NCBI RefSeq assembly: GCF_001295265.1
Contig: NZ_LJOD01000001.1
Span: 496,001 to 560,000 of the forward strand
Reading direction: 5' to 3'
DNA length: 64,000 nucleotides
From: Chryseobacterium indologenes
Lineage (GTDB): Bacteria; Bacteroidota; Bacteroidia; Flavobacteriales; Weeksellaceae
Positions 45,901 to 53,443 of the stretch are shown here, piece after piece. How positions within the stretch are numbered: the first letter of the stretch is position 1; each line of letters opens with the position of its first letter. The notes beneath the pieces were generated by a model. It was not told the DNA's origin, ran no database searches, and saw nothing but the letters and a program-made list of their open reading frames with translations. The position numbers were made by a program, and so were the translations under genes.

Positions 45901-47527
45901 CAATTCCATAAATAGGGTTCTTTTTTTCGGGAAGGTATTTGTATTTCTGATTTTTAACCACTTCCGGAACCAGCTCAAAATACCGATATCCGTTGGTAAG
46001 CATCACCAGATCAAGACTTTTCTTTGCTTTTTCTTCTTTTTTATCAAAATAAAACTGGGGTTTTTCTATTTTCCCTTTCAGTTCAGAATCCATGAGGAGC
46101 CATGAAAGAATATGATTCTGCTTGTCATCTGCATATGTCCACAGCTTATCATCCACTACGCTCATCGCAAGATTGGCAGGAATAGGTTTTCCGTTATGGT
46201 CTGTAGTCTCAATATCCAGAACCACCTTTTCCCTTGGAAGATAATGCTTCTTTACCGGTTTTATCTTAACGTTCATCTGCCGGTCTTCATTGGTGAAGAC
46301 AATCCGTTCTGCAAGAGGCTTTTCTCCTTCTAAAACCGTAAACCTGCTGATTCCTGACGGAAGTTCACTTTCCGGAATTTCAAAACGGTTCTGCCCTTTT
46401 TGCAGGGAAAGCGGCTTGCTGTAGATCTCTTTTTCACGGAAACTGCCTTTCACCACAATATTCCTGTTATCTGTGGAAGTAATGGTGAAATAGATCTTCT
46501 GATGATCTTTCCGGAGGTTAAAAATAATACCTGCATCCTGAGCTGTAGGAAGCGGATATATCTGTGAAATATTTTCAGGCCGGGTCACTTTTGCATAATA
46601 CGTCTGTCCTTTTTCAGGGGTGAAAATAAAACTTCCCATTCCGAAGTTATATGCAGACGCTTCAGCGACTTTCTTATGATTCCCGTTATAGATTTCCAGT
46701 ACTGCGTCTACAGGTTTTTCAAATTCATCAAGAATTTTGAATGCTATATTCTGTTCTGTTCCGTTGATAAAAGTTCCTCCTTCCGGCATGAATTTTACAT
46801 CCAGCTTATTGAGAACAACCGGAATATTTCTGGAAATGGATTCTGTAAACCCATCAAAAACCACTTTGATATTAAGAAGTGCATCTGATGATGTTAAAAC
46901 TTTGGGAAGATTAAATTTAAGCTGGTTTTTTCCTTCTTTATCTGTTATCAGGCTGCCTTCCGTTACTTTTTCCCCGTTGTACATCACGGTATAATACGCT
47001 TCATAGAACGGAATTGGCAGGTTGGCAAGACTCCGCATTGAAAAATCAGCCGTTACCTCATCTCCTGCCCCGTATCCCTTTTTAGGGAAATCGAGCTTCA
47101 TCAGAATTCTCGGCGAAACCACTTTCTGAAGGGTGATTTCTTTTTCAAAGGCATTTTTTCCTTCTTCATTCTGCATCCAGCCTGTAAATGCCCTGATTTT
47201 GTAAATTCCACCTTTCATATCCTCATTGAAATAGAAATATCCTTCTGACCAGCCGTTGGTAATCTCATATTTATTTTTTGAAACAACACTTCCTGACGGA
47301 TCAATCAGCTCAAAATTCACCACCCGGCTCTGGTCTGCGGGAAGATTGTTTTCAGCCTGTACTGTATAAATTTTAAAATACATCGTCTCACCGGGTTTGT
47401 AAAAAACATGGCTGGTCTGTATATAGGTTTTTTCTTTTTCGAAATCTTTAAACTGCTTCTGCGCTTTCAAGTGATTTGAAAACAACGCGACGAGCAGTAC
47501 AATATATGCTGTAAATCTGAAATTCAT
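42959..47527 (-). CDS. alpha-2-macroglobulin-like protein with an internal SusC-type TonB plug domain
   Basis: 1522 residues with signal peptide (1-22, 'FSNHLKAQ'). An MG2-type domain lies at ~25-125 ('TSHVFYKPGETMYFKIYTV'), more macroglobulin-like domains to ~530, and a CarboxypepD-type domain at ~537-600 ('YGIVEDEKGNPVKADIYL'). A SusC-type plug sits at ~695-805, with the usual lead-in 'EVVMVAYGVMRKKDLTAAV', then 'FIVDGMPVENF' and 'SVYGSRAANGVVIINS'. The A2M domain is at ~855-910 ('YWNPVVETDKNGKAKVEFYN') and the thioester motif is 'GCFEQ' (Cys1064), which keeps the Cys and Gln of CxEQ. Terpenoid-cyclase-like helices follow. It is the fourth gene of the sigma/vWA/barrel unit, 3 bases after the barrel. 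Bacterial macroglobulins trap proteases. Confidence 0.9.
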   Translation of the reverse strand: MNFRFTAYIVLLVALFSNHLKAQKQFKDFEKEKTYIQTSHVFYKPGETMYFKIYTVQAENNLPADQSRVVNFELIDPSGSVVSKNKYEITNGWSEGYFYFNEDMKGGIYKIRAFTGWMQNEEGKNAFEKEITLQKVVSPRILMKLDFPKKGYGAGDEVTADFSMRSLANLPIPFYEAYYTVMYNGEKVTEGSLITDKEGKNQLKFNLPKVLTSSDALLNIKVVFDGFTESISRNIPVVLNKLDVKFMPEGGTFINGTEQNIAFKILDEFEKPVDAVLEIYNGNHKKVAEASAYNFGMGSFIFTPEKGQTYYAKVTRPENISQIYPLPTAQDAGIIFNLRKDHQKIYFTITSTDNRNIVVKGSFREKEIYSKPLSLQKGQNRFEIPESELPSGISRFTVLEGEKPLAERIVFTNEDRQMNVKIKPVKKHYLPREKVVLDIETTDHNGKPIPANLAMSVVDDKLWTYADDKQNHILSWLLMDSELKGKIEKPQFYFDKKEEKAKKSLDLVMLTNGYRYFELVPEVVKNQKYKYLPEKKNPIYGIVEDEKGNPVKADIYLVEGSRVLKQETSNEGTFYFSDLKQSYGYKLIAKSFQPKQEVKIRILSYRLAVNPLAKKSLNNVNVEEVVKEALKEAGTIKLKAEPQSEQANMETSKQTFRNRPERPSRSRGSLKDTIMKNTRIEEVVMVAYGVMRKKDLTAAVTPVKAEELQNPDLASVVNGKVAGVTVNSPNGQAGSMVSLRIRGTTSISNKTPLFIVDGMPVENFSAIINPNDIDNITILKDAVATSVYGSRAANGVVIINSLSNKRSGLKADITPKTYYAVMAIPRDSLLSYSYSRNFSYPVYKTTNTPYRFDYRETLYWNPVVETDKNGKAKVEFYNSDANSAFRIMTEGISGTGQIGRDETTYAVQSLIAIDAKIPQYLTRTDQMTIPVVIKNNSSETRKMKLDVIVPNRVKLIEFDSIITLKPLESGRMLVRMQTDDVISSNIQFAIQSGDFRETAIFPFNVEEKGFPHHYSLISNKAENIHPVIPDYINGSFFSSYIVFDNTALQLFEDLERLKREPHGCFEQLSSTVYPNIFILDYLKAIKRITPETEALVIRNMRKGFQKMLAYKGRDGGFGYFNSSESDAAVSAFALMEFKDLKKYVPIDQRIIQNLTSFILSKKNQNGVFEVRKSYEMQRPFNEHAWSRNLYVIYALSKSGIKEGLDQVYKTALDKAKATKDSYQLALMANTAAHLNKDSDYQELITLLNQQYENDKLKTETTFTGSGGFSAKAETLSLYIMALQKDEKLNELKIAEAVDRLVNYNGYYGFGSTQATALALEALSDFFAKNEKLYGTQKPVVTINGAKTKPDLSLSSAYKTGQNEIKVEYDGSIQKGLPYKLEYQYYTLQAPESKDIPVILETRLKQGISKVGETSRMTVNVKNKINGPLPMVTAKIGIPAGLSLQNALLKDLIDKKQISYYEISDNYLVLYWEHFDAQETKVINLDLKVEFAGEYTGKSSNVYMYYMPESKFWNQGVTVKTEY

Positions 47528-47530
47528 ACT

Positions 47531-50296
47531 TTAAAATTGAAATGAAACCATACATCCGAAAGTCTTGTAGGAAGGGAGATTGAAGAAATCAAGCCCTCTT
47601 CCGTTATCCAGATCATAAAAGTTCTGGTTAGGATCTGCCCCTTTATTGGCCTGCCAAAGCAGAATATTATTCACATAAAGCGTTACGCCAAGCCCTCTTT
47701 TAAACCGTCCGACATCGAACTTTCCGGTCAGCGAGATGTTATTGATCCTGATGTAATCTGCTTTCTGAACATAGTCTTCCGCTACTCCCAGATAACCGTA
47801 CCTCGTCCACCGGTTCTTTGAAACATTCTGCCCGGGATCATAGAAATCCACCGGAATCTGGTTGACATTTCCTCCTGCATTCACTCCCTGGAAGACATAA
47901 TTTTTGATATTTCTGTCTTCACCAGAACTTTGAGAACGTCCGTAATAATCCATTACCGCCTGAGTTCCGTTCCAGATCTGGCCGCCCTTCTTCCACTCCC
48001 AGTTAATGTCCAGGGTCAGCATCTTATAGTTGAGATTATGATTGAATTTCATGACAAAATCGGGAGTGGGATCGGAAATAATTTTCAGTCCGGCGGCCTT
48101 TTTGGGGTAACCGAACTCGTCAATAATCAGCTCTCCCGCAGCGTTTCTTTCAAAATAGCTTCCCTTTACCGCACCCAGAACCTCCCCTTCTGACAATGTC
48201 TTGTAAATATCTCTGAATCCTGAAACCGCTAATCCGTTATATCCTGGTTTTACGCTGTTTACAATATCTTTATACTTAAAAAAGGAAGCTTTATTCGTCA
48301 TCCTAAAATCGCTGCTAAAATATAGGTTATTGTATTCGGCACTAACTTCAAAGCCATTATAGGTGTGGTCTGCTACATTTTTGAGCTGCAGTCTGTTGTT
48401 TTCAAAAACAGGGAAAACATCATCCGTTATTTTCCTGTTAAAATATTCTGCTTCAAAATTCAGGTGGCGGCCTGTTGTGTAGATCAGCCCAATTTTTCCT
48501 TCCCTGCTGTTGATATTGGAAATAGTACGAAACGTTTCTGCTTCAAGCACAGGGAAATACTGATAGGCATCCTGAGCATTCAGCCTTGTGGTGGCATAAG
48601 AGGTATAGGATTTTGTAATTTCCGGTTCCGAACTCAGCCGGGTATAGCTTCCCAGAATTTTGAAGCTTGTATCATACCAATTAAAGATTTCATCAAAAAA
48701 CAGGTAAGCATTCAGTTTCGGAAGCCAGTAATTATTTTGAGCTGAAGTGTTTGATATATAGAACGCATTTCCCACATTAAATCCTGTTCTGAATCCCCGA
48801 TATCCCTCATAATCAAATTTATAATTCAGAATATAATCCTGCGAAGTTCTTTGGTAGGTATATTTTGTCTGCGTAAGGCTGTTATATACATCGGTTTCCC
48901 TGTTATTCAGAATAAAATTAAAACTTAATACACTTTTATGATTGTAATCTCCCAGAGAATAAAACCCCTGAACATTGGAATAATAAAGTCTGTTTTTCTG
49001 TTCCCTACTGTTATAGATACCATTTACAAAGCCATAAGTAGAGGGTTTATAAAGGTCAGTATTTTGGAAAACATCATTTTCATACGTCTGGCTGATATTC
49101 AGTTTCCATTTATTCCAGTTTCTTGACAGATCAAAGCTGAACTGTCTCCTCTGATCCCTGTAATTATATTTGCTGTTCTGATCCAATAAGAAATAAGGAT
49201 TGTCTGCCAACCGGCTGTAGCTTCTTTGGGTTCCATCCGGCAGCAAACTGTTCTGCACATTTGAAAAAGAAACCGGAGTGAGCAGTGAATTTTGATAAAC
49301 CCTGTTGTAAAGCCCTATACGGTTTGAATTCACCGCCTTATTATTGTCATAATTAAAACCGAAATTCAGAGAAAACTTAAGAATATCTGCATACAATTTG
49401 GTTTTGAATGAGTTGGAAATATTATACTGATCAGCAAAATACATCATATCTTTCTGCTGACCCAGATCGACGGATAAACGTAATTTGTCGTAATATTCTC
49501 TTTTCAGAGTGCCACTTAACCTCAGTTGATTATTATACCCGGCCACTGTTTTGAAAATATCATTACGATAGGCTTTTGCCGGAGACATTCTGTTGGTTAA
49601 AGGAATCAGTCTGCCATTCACATCATACGGATAGGGCTGATGATCATATCCTAACGAAGAAATATCAGGACCAAAGCTGAACATTTCACCTGTTTCAGGA
49701 CCTTTCCATATCAGTTGTCCGCTTTCTGAACGCCCCTGTACATAACGATCTTGGGTTTCTGGAATTGAATTTCTCTGTTTAATATCAAAGGAGGTAGTAA
49801 AACTCCCGTTAAAGACAAGGTATTTTTCCGGCTGGCTCTTTATTTCGTATGAATTTTCACCTGTTTTTTTTATCCTTCTCACCTTGTATGAAGAATACCC
49901 TGAATTGTAATCTCCGTGGGTGAATCCTTTTGAATTCTCCAGGCTGAACTCATCTTTAAATTCTTTAGTTACCAGACTATCATAAGCACCACTTGTAATC
50001 TTTCTCACATTTTCTCTCGCAATATGATCTTCTAAAATCTTTTTGAGCTCCTGGGTTCTGCCTACTATGAGTCTGCTTTTGCCATTGTTCCAGGTCAGAG
50101 TATCATTCTCTTTGGCTTCAATAATGGTAAAACCTCTTTCATCGGTAAGTTCATAAACTCCGTTATTTTTATTATAAACCTTTAAAAAATTCTTTGGGTT
50201 ATCTTTCAGGTCCAAAAATGTTCCTGAATAATAAGTGTTTTGTGAAAACAAGAAATTAGCCGCCAATGGCAGGAGTGTCAGATAGATTTTCTTCAT
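47531..50296 (-). CDS. SusC-family outer-membrane beta-barrel lacking the plug domain
   Basis: 921 residues with a signal peptide (1-19, ending 'NFLFSQ'). After a short CarboxypepD-like segment ('YYSGTFLDLKDNP', 'DERGFTIIEAKE', ~20-60) it passes directly to the region that in SusC proteins follows the plug: 'SIPETQDRYVQGRSESGQLI', 'FSFGPDISSLGYD'. Then come ~600 residues of alternating aromatic strands and a final strand 'YKTFGCMVSFQF', ending in Phe. The expected plug marks (EVVVxGYG, DGxP, YGxRxxxGVV) are absent, but both adjacent genes encode them. The barrel should sit in the outer membrane. Whether it transports anything with TonB, and with which plug, is open. Confidence 0.88.
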   Translation of the reverse strand: MKKIYLTLLPLAANFLFSQNTYYSGTFLDLKDNPKNFLKVYNKNNGVYELTDERGFTIIEAKENDTLTWNNGKSRLIVGRTQELKKILEDHIARENVRKITSGAYDSLVTKEFKDEFSLENSKGFTHGDYNSGYSSYKVRRIKKTGENSYEIKSQPEKYLVFNGSFTTSFDIKQRNSIPETQDRYVQGRSESGQLIWKGPETGEMFSFGPDISSLGYDHQPYPYDVNGRLIPLTNRMSPAKAYRNDIFKTVAGYNNQLRLSGTLKREYYDKLRLSVDLGQQKDMMYFADQYNISNSFKTKLYADILKFSLNFGFNYDNNKAVNSNRIGLYNRVYQNSLLTPVSFSNVQNSLLPDGTQRSYSRLADNPYFLLDQNSKYNYRDQRRQFSFDLSRNWNKWKLNISQTYENDVFQNTDLYKPSTYGFVNGIYNSREQKNRLYYSNVQGFYSLGDYNHKSVLSFNFILNNRETDVYNSLTQTKYTYQRTSQDYILNYKFDYEGYRGFRTGFNVGNAFYISNTSAQNNYWLPKLNAYLFFDEIFNWYDTSFKILGSYTRLSSEPEITKSYTSYATTRLNAQDAYQYFPVLEAETFRTISNINSREGKIGLIYTTGRHLNFEAEYFNRKITDDVFPVFENNRLQLKNVADHTYNGFEVSAEYNNLYFSSDFRMTNKASFFKYKDIVNSVKPGYNGLAVSGFRDIYKTLSEGEVLGAVKGSYFERNAAGELIIDEFGYPKKAAGLKIISDPTPDFVMKFNHNLNYKMLTLDINWEWKKGGQIWNGTQAVMDYYGRSQSSGEDRNIKNYVFQGVNAGGNVNQIPVDFYDPGQNVSKNRWTRYGYLGVAEDYVQKADYIRINNISLTGKFDVGRFKRGLGVTLYVNNILLWQANKGADPNQNFYDLDNGRGLDFFNLPSYKTFGCMVSFQF

Positions 50297-50322
50297 ACAT
50301 GGTTATCTGTTTAAAAGTAAAT

Positions 50323-50358
50323 AAAAAAAAGAAATCTCCGAAGAAATTTCTTTTTTTT
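50323..50358 (-). terminator. intra-operon hairpin between vWA and barrel genes
   Basis: 13-bp A/T-rich stem (50323-50335 with 50346-50358), 10-base loop, with A/T runs on both sides. It lies inside the 64-base gap of an otherwise tight operon. It could partly stop transcription so that barrel and macroglobulin are made at a lower level than the first two genes. Confidence 0.5.
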
Positions 50359-50360
50359 CA

Positions 50361-52625
50361 TTAATTTTTAATCACTTTAAATGTTTCCCAGCGGTCATTG
50401 AACCTCAACCTTATCAGATAAATGCTCTGAGGATACGCTGTAATGTCAATTGTATTTTTACCTCCTTCCAGTTTCTCTTTTCTCATGATGATCTTTCCTG
50501 CCAAGTCATAAACAAACAGTTCATCTATCATATTTTTGGATCTGATATTGATGATCCCTTTGGTAGGATTCGGGAAGATGGTGACTTTAGAATCTTCCTG
50601 GTTATCTGCTTCTGTTTCCAGCTTTTTATTCAGGTTCTGGTTGGTAATTCCGTCCTGGCACTCCGGAAGGGTTGCTCTCTGAAGAATCAGTCTTAGCAGC
50701 AGGGCGTTCAGTTTTTCCACTTCATAGGAATCAATCGTTGGTTTTATGTGATGATTTCCTATTCCGCTGTCATTGGTAAGGAAAGTATACGTTCCGTTGG
50801 TCATCAGGGCAAAAGTTCTCATCAGGTACTCAGTCTGTTTGTCGGTATCACTTGCGGCAAGAGGAATGATGGTAATTCCTTTTTGGGCTGCAGTCTTTAT
50901 TTTTTCATAAAGAACGGCAATATTCTCATCAGACTGATGCGGGGGGGCATCCAGGATCAGAAACATTATTTTCGTTGAATTTCCGGTGCTCCATTTTAAT
51001 TCATCTACAGCAACCTGCAATGCTTCTACTACGGCTTCCGGTGTATCTCCGCCACCCGCTGCTTTCTGTTTCTTTATAAAACCGATCAAATCTTCCGCAT
51101 TCTCAGAAAAATCGAATTTCCGGGTTACATATTCATCACCTTTATCTCTGTAAAAAACAGAACCATAACGTACATCTGTATTCTTAAGATTTCCTTCCAC
51201 TTTTCTCAATACGTCAAGAAGCTCAGACTGAAGATAGGAAATTTCATCCCCCATCGATCCGGTAGCATCTACTACAAAAGCAATATCTAAATTTCTTTTG
51301 ATCATGCAGGTTTTATCCAATACAATAAGATTCTGACCGTTCTTAAATTCCCTTATATTGGTACTGATGGTATGCCCTGAACCGTCGGCCAGAGAATATT
51401 TTCCTGAAAATTCGCCTCCTCCGGTCATTGGATTAATCCATAGCTCCGCGTTTCCTAAGTTATCAGAAACCGCTTCCCAGATTACATCTTTTCTCTCATT
51501 CAAAAGCTTTACTTTTTCCCCGATCACGGGTTTTTTATTTTTGTTCACCAGCTGTACGGACACTCTTCTGTCCGGGAAGAATTTCCAGCTATTTTTATAT
51601 TGGGCAAGTGTAGGAACAGCAATATCTTTCCAGTACTCCCATTTGGAAAAATCATTGACTTCTCCTGCTGTCAGCTGTCCTGCTTTCGGAAGTGCCTTTT
51701 CAGGTTCAGGATTTTCTTCTTTAGTCGGCAGTTCTTTAATTTTCTTAAGTTCAGCTTCAGAAAGGCTTTTTACGGTTGTAATGACCACTACTCCCCCACT
51801 GGCTTTGCTTCCATATAAAGAAGTTGCGTCAAATCCTTTCAGAACTTTTAATTCTTTAATATTTTTGGTATCCAGAACATTCAATACCCCCTCTTTTGCC
51901 TCTATTACTTTACCGTCTATAATGTAGAGTGGAGATTTTGCAGCTCCAAGGCTACTGGCTCCTCTTATCCTTATTGCTCCCCTTTTATCAGCGCCTGGCA
52001 ATACAGATACCCCGGCTACCCTTCCACTTAAAGCTGGGGAGGCACTTACATACGATGAGGCGATTAAAGCACCTGATGAAGTCACTGAAGCAGCCTTTTT
52101 CATTCCGTATCCTATTACAACCACGTCCTCCAGAGCTGATTCTCTTGATGTTGTATCACTCCCTTTACGGGAGCTTATATATTCTTCATACACTTTAGGA
52201 GGTTCCGGCAGATGTAATGAAACGGGAGGAATAACCGGACCGGGAATGGCTTTGGGCTCATAGGCTAAGACAGGGGCCGGAATATCTTTTTTGCTGTCTT
52301 TCTTAATATTTGCCCTTACAGTGCTGTCTATCTTCAGAATATCAGTTTTGGCTGGCTTTTCTTTTATACTTTTTGCCACCACAGGCTCCGGAGGAAGAAC
52401 TGTATCTTTTTTATTCAGAAAATAAAAGGCTCCAAGGCCCAAGATCAGGCTGGCGGCAATTCCATAAGGCAGCCATGCCGGGATGATTTTCTTTTTGTTT
52501 TCTTTTTTATCCAGTTTTTCTTCAACTTCTGCCCAAACTTTTTCAAAACCAGGAAATCCGGCAGGTTCTTCTGAAAACTTTGAAGCATCATTGAATCTTT
52601 TATCTATATCGTGATTATTTTCCAT
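50361..52625 (-). CDS. membrane-anchored fusion: anti-sigma-like head, SusC-type plug, von Willebrand A domain, T9SS type A tail
   Basis: 754 residues. Residues 1-46 are charged and cytoplasmic-like ('PGFEKVWAEVEEKLDKKENK'), then one membrane segment at ~48-68 ('LPYGIAASLILGLGAFYFLN'); this resembles single-span anti-sigma factors, and the gene follows an ECF sigma gene by 11 bases. A proline-rich linker follows. A plug domain is at ~162-282 ('LEDVVVIGYGMKKAASVTSS', 'LYIIDGKVIEAK', 'SLYGSKASGGVVVITT'). A vWA domain is at ~440-645 with the metal site 'VVDATGSMGDE'. A T9SS type A sorting tail is at ~680-754 ('VTIFPNPTKGIINI'). No cleavable signal peptide is seen, which conflicts with a T9SS tail. 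No known protein comes to mind with this exact set. Confidence 0.9.
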   Translation of the reverse strand: MENNHDIDKRFNDASKFSEEPAGFPGFEKVWAEVEEKLDKKENKKKIIPAWLPYGIAASLILGLGAFYFLNKKDTVLPPEPVVAKSIKEKPAKTDILKIDSTVRANIKKDSKKDIPAPVLAYEPKAIPGPVIPPVSLHLPEPPKVYEEYISSRKGSDTTSRESALEDVVVIGYGMKKAASVTSSGALIASSYVSASPALSGRVAGVSVLPGADKRGAIRIRGASSLGAAKSPLYIIDGKVIEAKEGVLNVLDTKNIKELKVLKGFDATSLYGSKASGGVVVITTVKSLSEAELKKIKELPTKEENPEPEKALPKAGQLTAGEVNDFSKWEYWKDIAVPTLAQYKNSWKFFPDRRVSVQLVNKNKKPVIGEKVKLLNERKDVIWEAVSDNLGNAELWINPMTGGGEFSGKYSLADGSGHTISTNIREFKNGQNLIVLDKTCMIKRNLDIAFVVDATGSMGDEISYLQSELLDVLRKVEGNLKNTDVRYGSVFYRDKGDEYVTRKFDFSENAEDLIGFIKKQKAAGGGDTPEAVVEALQVAVDELKWSTGNSTKIMFLILDAPPHQSDENIAVLYEKIKTAAQKGITIIPLAASDTDKQTEYLMRTFALMTNGTYTFLTNDSGIGNHHIKPTIDSYEVEKLNALLLRLILQRATLPECQDGITNQNLNKKLETEADNQEDSKVTIFPNPTKGIINIRSKNMIDELFVYDLAGKIIMRKEKLEGGKNTIDITAYPQSIYLIRLRFNDRWETFKVIKN

Positions 52626-52636
52626 TGTTGTAAAGT

Positions 52637-53155
52637 TTAAATGTTTTGACTTACCAAAAGTTCCTGTAGTTTTTTCCTGGCAAAATTGAGCTGAGACTTG
52701 GAAGTTCCTTCGCTTATGGAAAGCATGGATGCAATTTCTTTATGCGGATAACCTTCAATTGCGAAAAGGTTGAATATCGCTCTGCACCCTTCGGGAAGGA
52801 AGTTTAACAGGCTGAGGATATCTTTTTCAAAGGAAATATTTTCTGCCGGTACACCGGATGTTTCTATAAAGCCGTCTTCTAAAGAAATAAATTGTGTCTT
52901 CCCTGCTCTTAATTTCTGAAGGCATTCATTCACTGCTATTTTTCTGGCCCATGCTTCAAAAGTATCCAGATTCTGGAGCTGGGTGATCTTCGTGAATATT
53001 TTGTAGAAGGTATCTGCCAATACTTCTTCAATATCTTCATCATTTTTCAGGTAGCGTCTGCAGACTGAATACAGCCGGCCCGCCATGGTTTCGTAAACTT
53101 TCCGCTGTGCACTGCGGCTGTTACGCTGACATTCTATTAGTAATTCTCGTTCCAT
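52637..53155 (-). CDS. ECF-type RNA polymerase sigma factor
   Basis: 172 residues, standard for ECF sigma factors. Region 2 is at ~15-80 ('VYETMAGRLYSVCRRYLKND', 'EEVLADTFYKIFTKI', 'AWARKIAVNECL') and region 4 at ~115-165 ('LLNFLPEGCRAIFNLFAIEG', then 'HKEIASMLSISEGTSKSQLN'). Its direct neighbour, the vWA/plug fusion, has an anti-sigma-like head and single membrane segment, so an operon-encoded sigma/anti-sigma pair with surface or envelope signalling is likely. First gene of the operon. Confidence 0.92.
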   Translation of the reverse strand: MERELLIECQRNSRSAQRKVYETMAGRLYSVCRRYLKNDEDIEEVLADTFYKIFTKITQLQNLDTFEAWARKIAVNECLQKLRAGKTQFISLEDGFIETSGVPAENISFEKDILSLLNFLPEGCRAIFNLFAIEGYPHKEIASMLSISEGTSKSQLNFARKKLQELLVSQNI

Positions 53156-53170
53156 AGTCTGGCTTTATAC

Positions 53171-53201
53171 TTATATAGATGCATTAACTTCCGGATAGGT
53201 T
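53171..53201 (-). promoter_or_regulatory. possible ECF-type promoter of the sigma operon
   Basis: Upstream of the sigma gene the minus strand reads AACC (complement of 53198-53201), about 17 bases, then ATCTATATAA (complement of 53171-53180). An AAC-type -35 is usual for ECF promoters, so self-activation is possible. A -33/-7 pair of the housekeeping kind is not seen. Confidence 0.35.
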
Positions 53202-53443
53202 GGAAACATATCAACTTTTTTTATAAAATAAAGGAAACCGTTAATCAATAAAGAAAGAAGGTATAAAAGTCTGACAGGCAAAGAAAACCGATTCTTCTGT
53301 GCTCTTATCAGCTATAAAAAAATTTTATTTTGTTTTATATTTCTTCACTTTTATGAAAAATTTACTGTTTCAAATTTAACATTTCCCTTTGTAACAAATC
53401 TTTACTATGAACGACTATTTATATAAATAATCTTTTTATAGTA

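Noticed and set aside
42959..47527. Loss of the thioester motif in the macroglobulin-like protein
   Set aside because: CFEQ still has the Cys and Gln needed; the middle residue varies in bacterial members.
51358..51927. Open frame of 189 codons antisense to the vWA/plug fusion
   Set aside because: Shadow of a real gene; composition follows the reverse of its codons and no family is seen.
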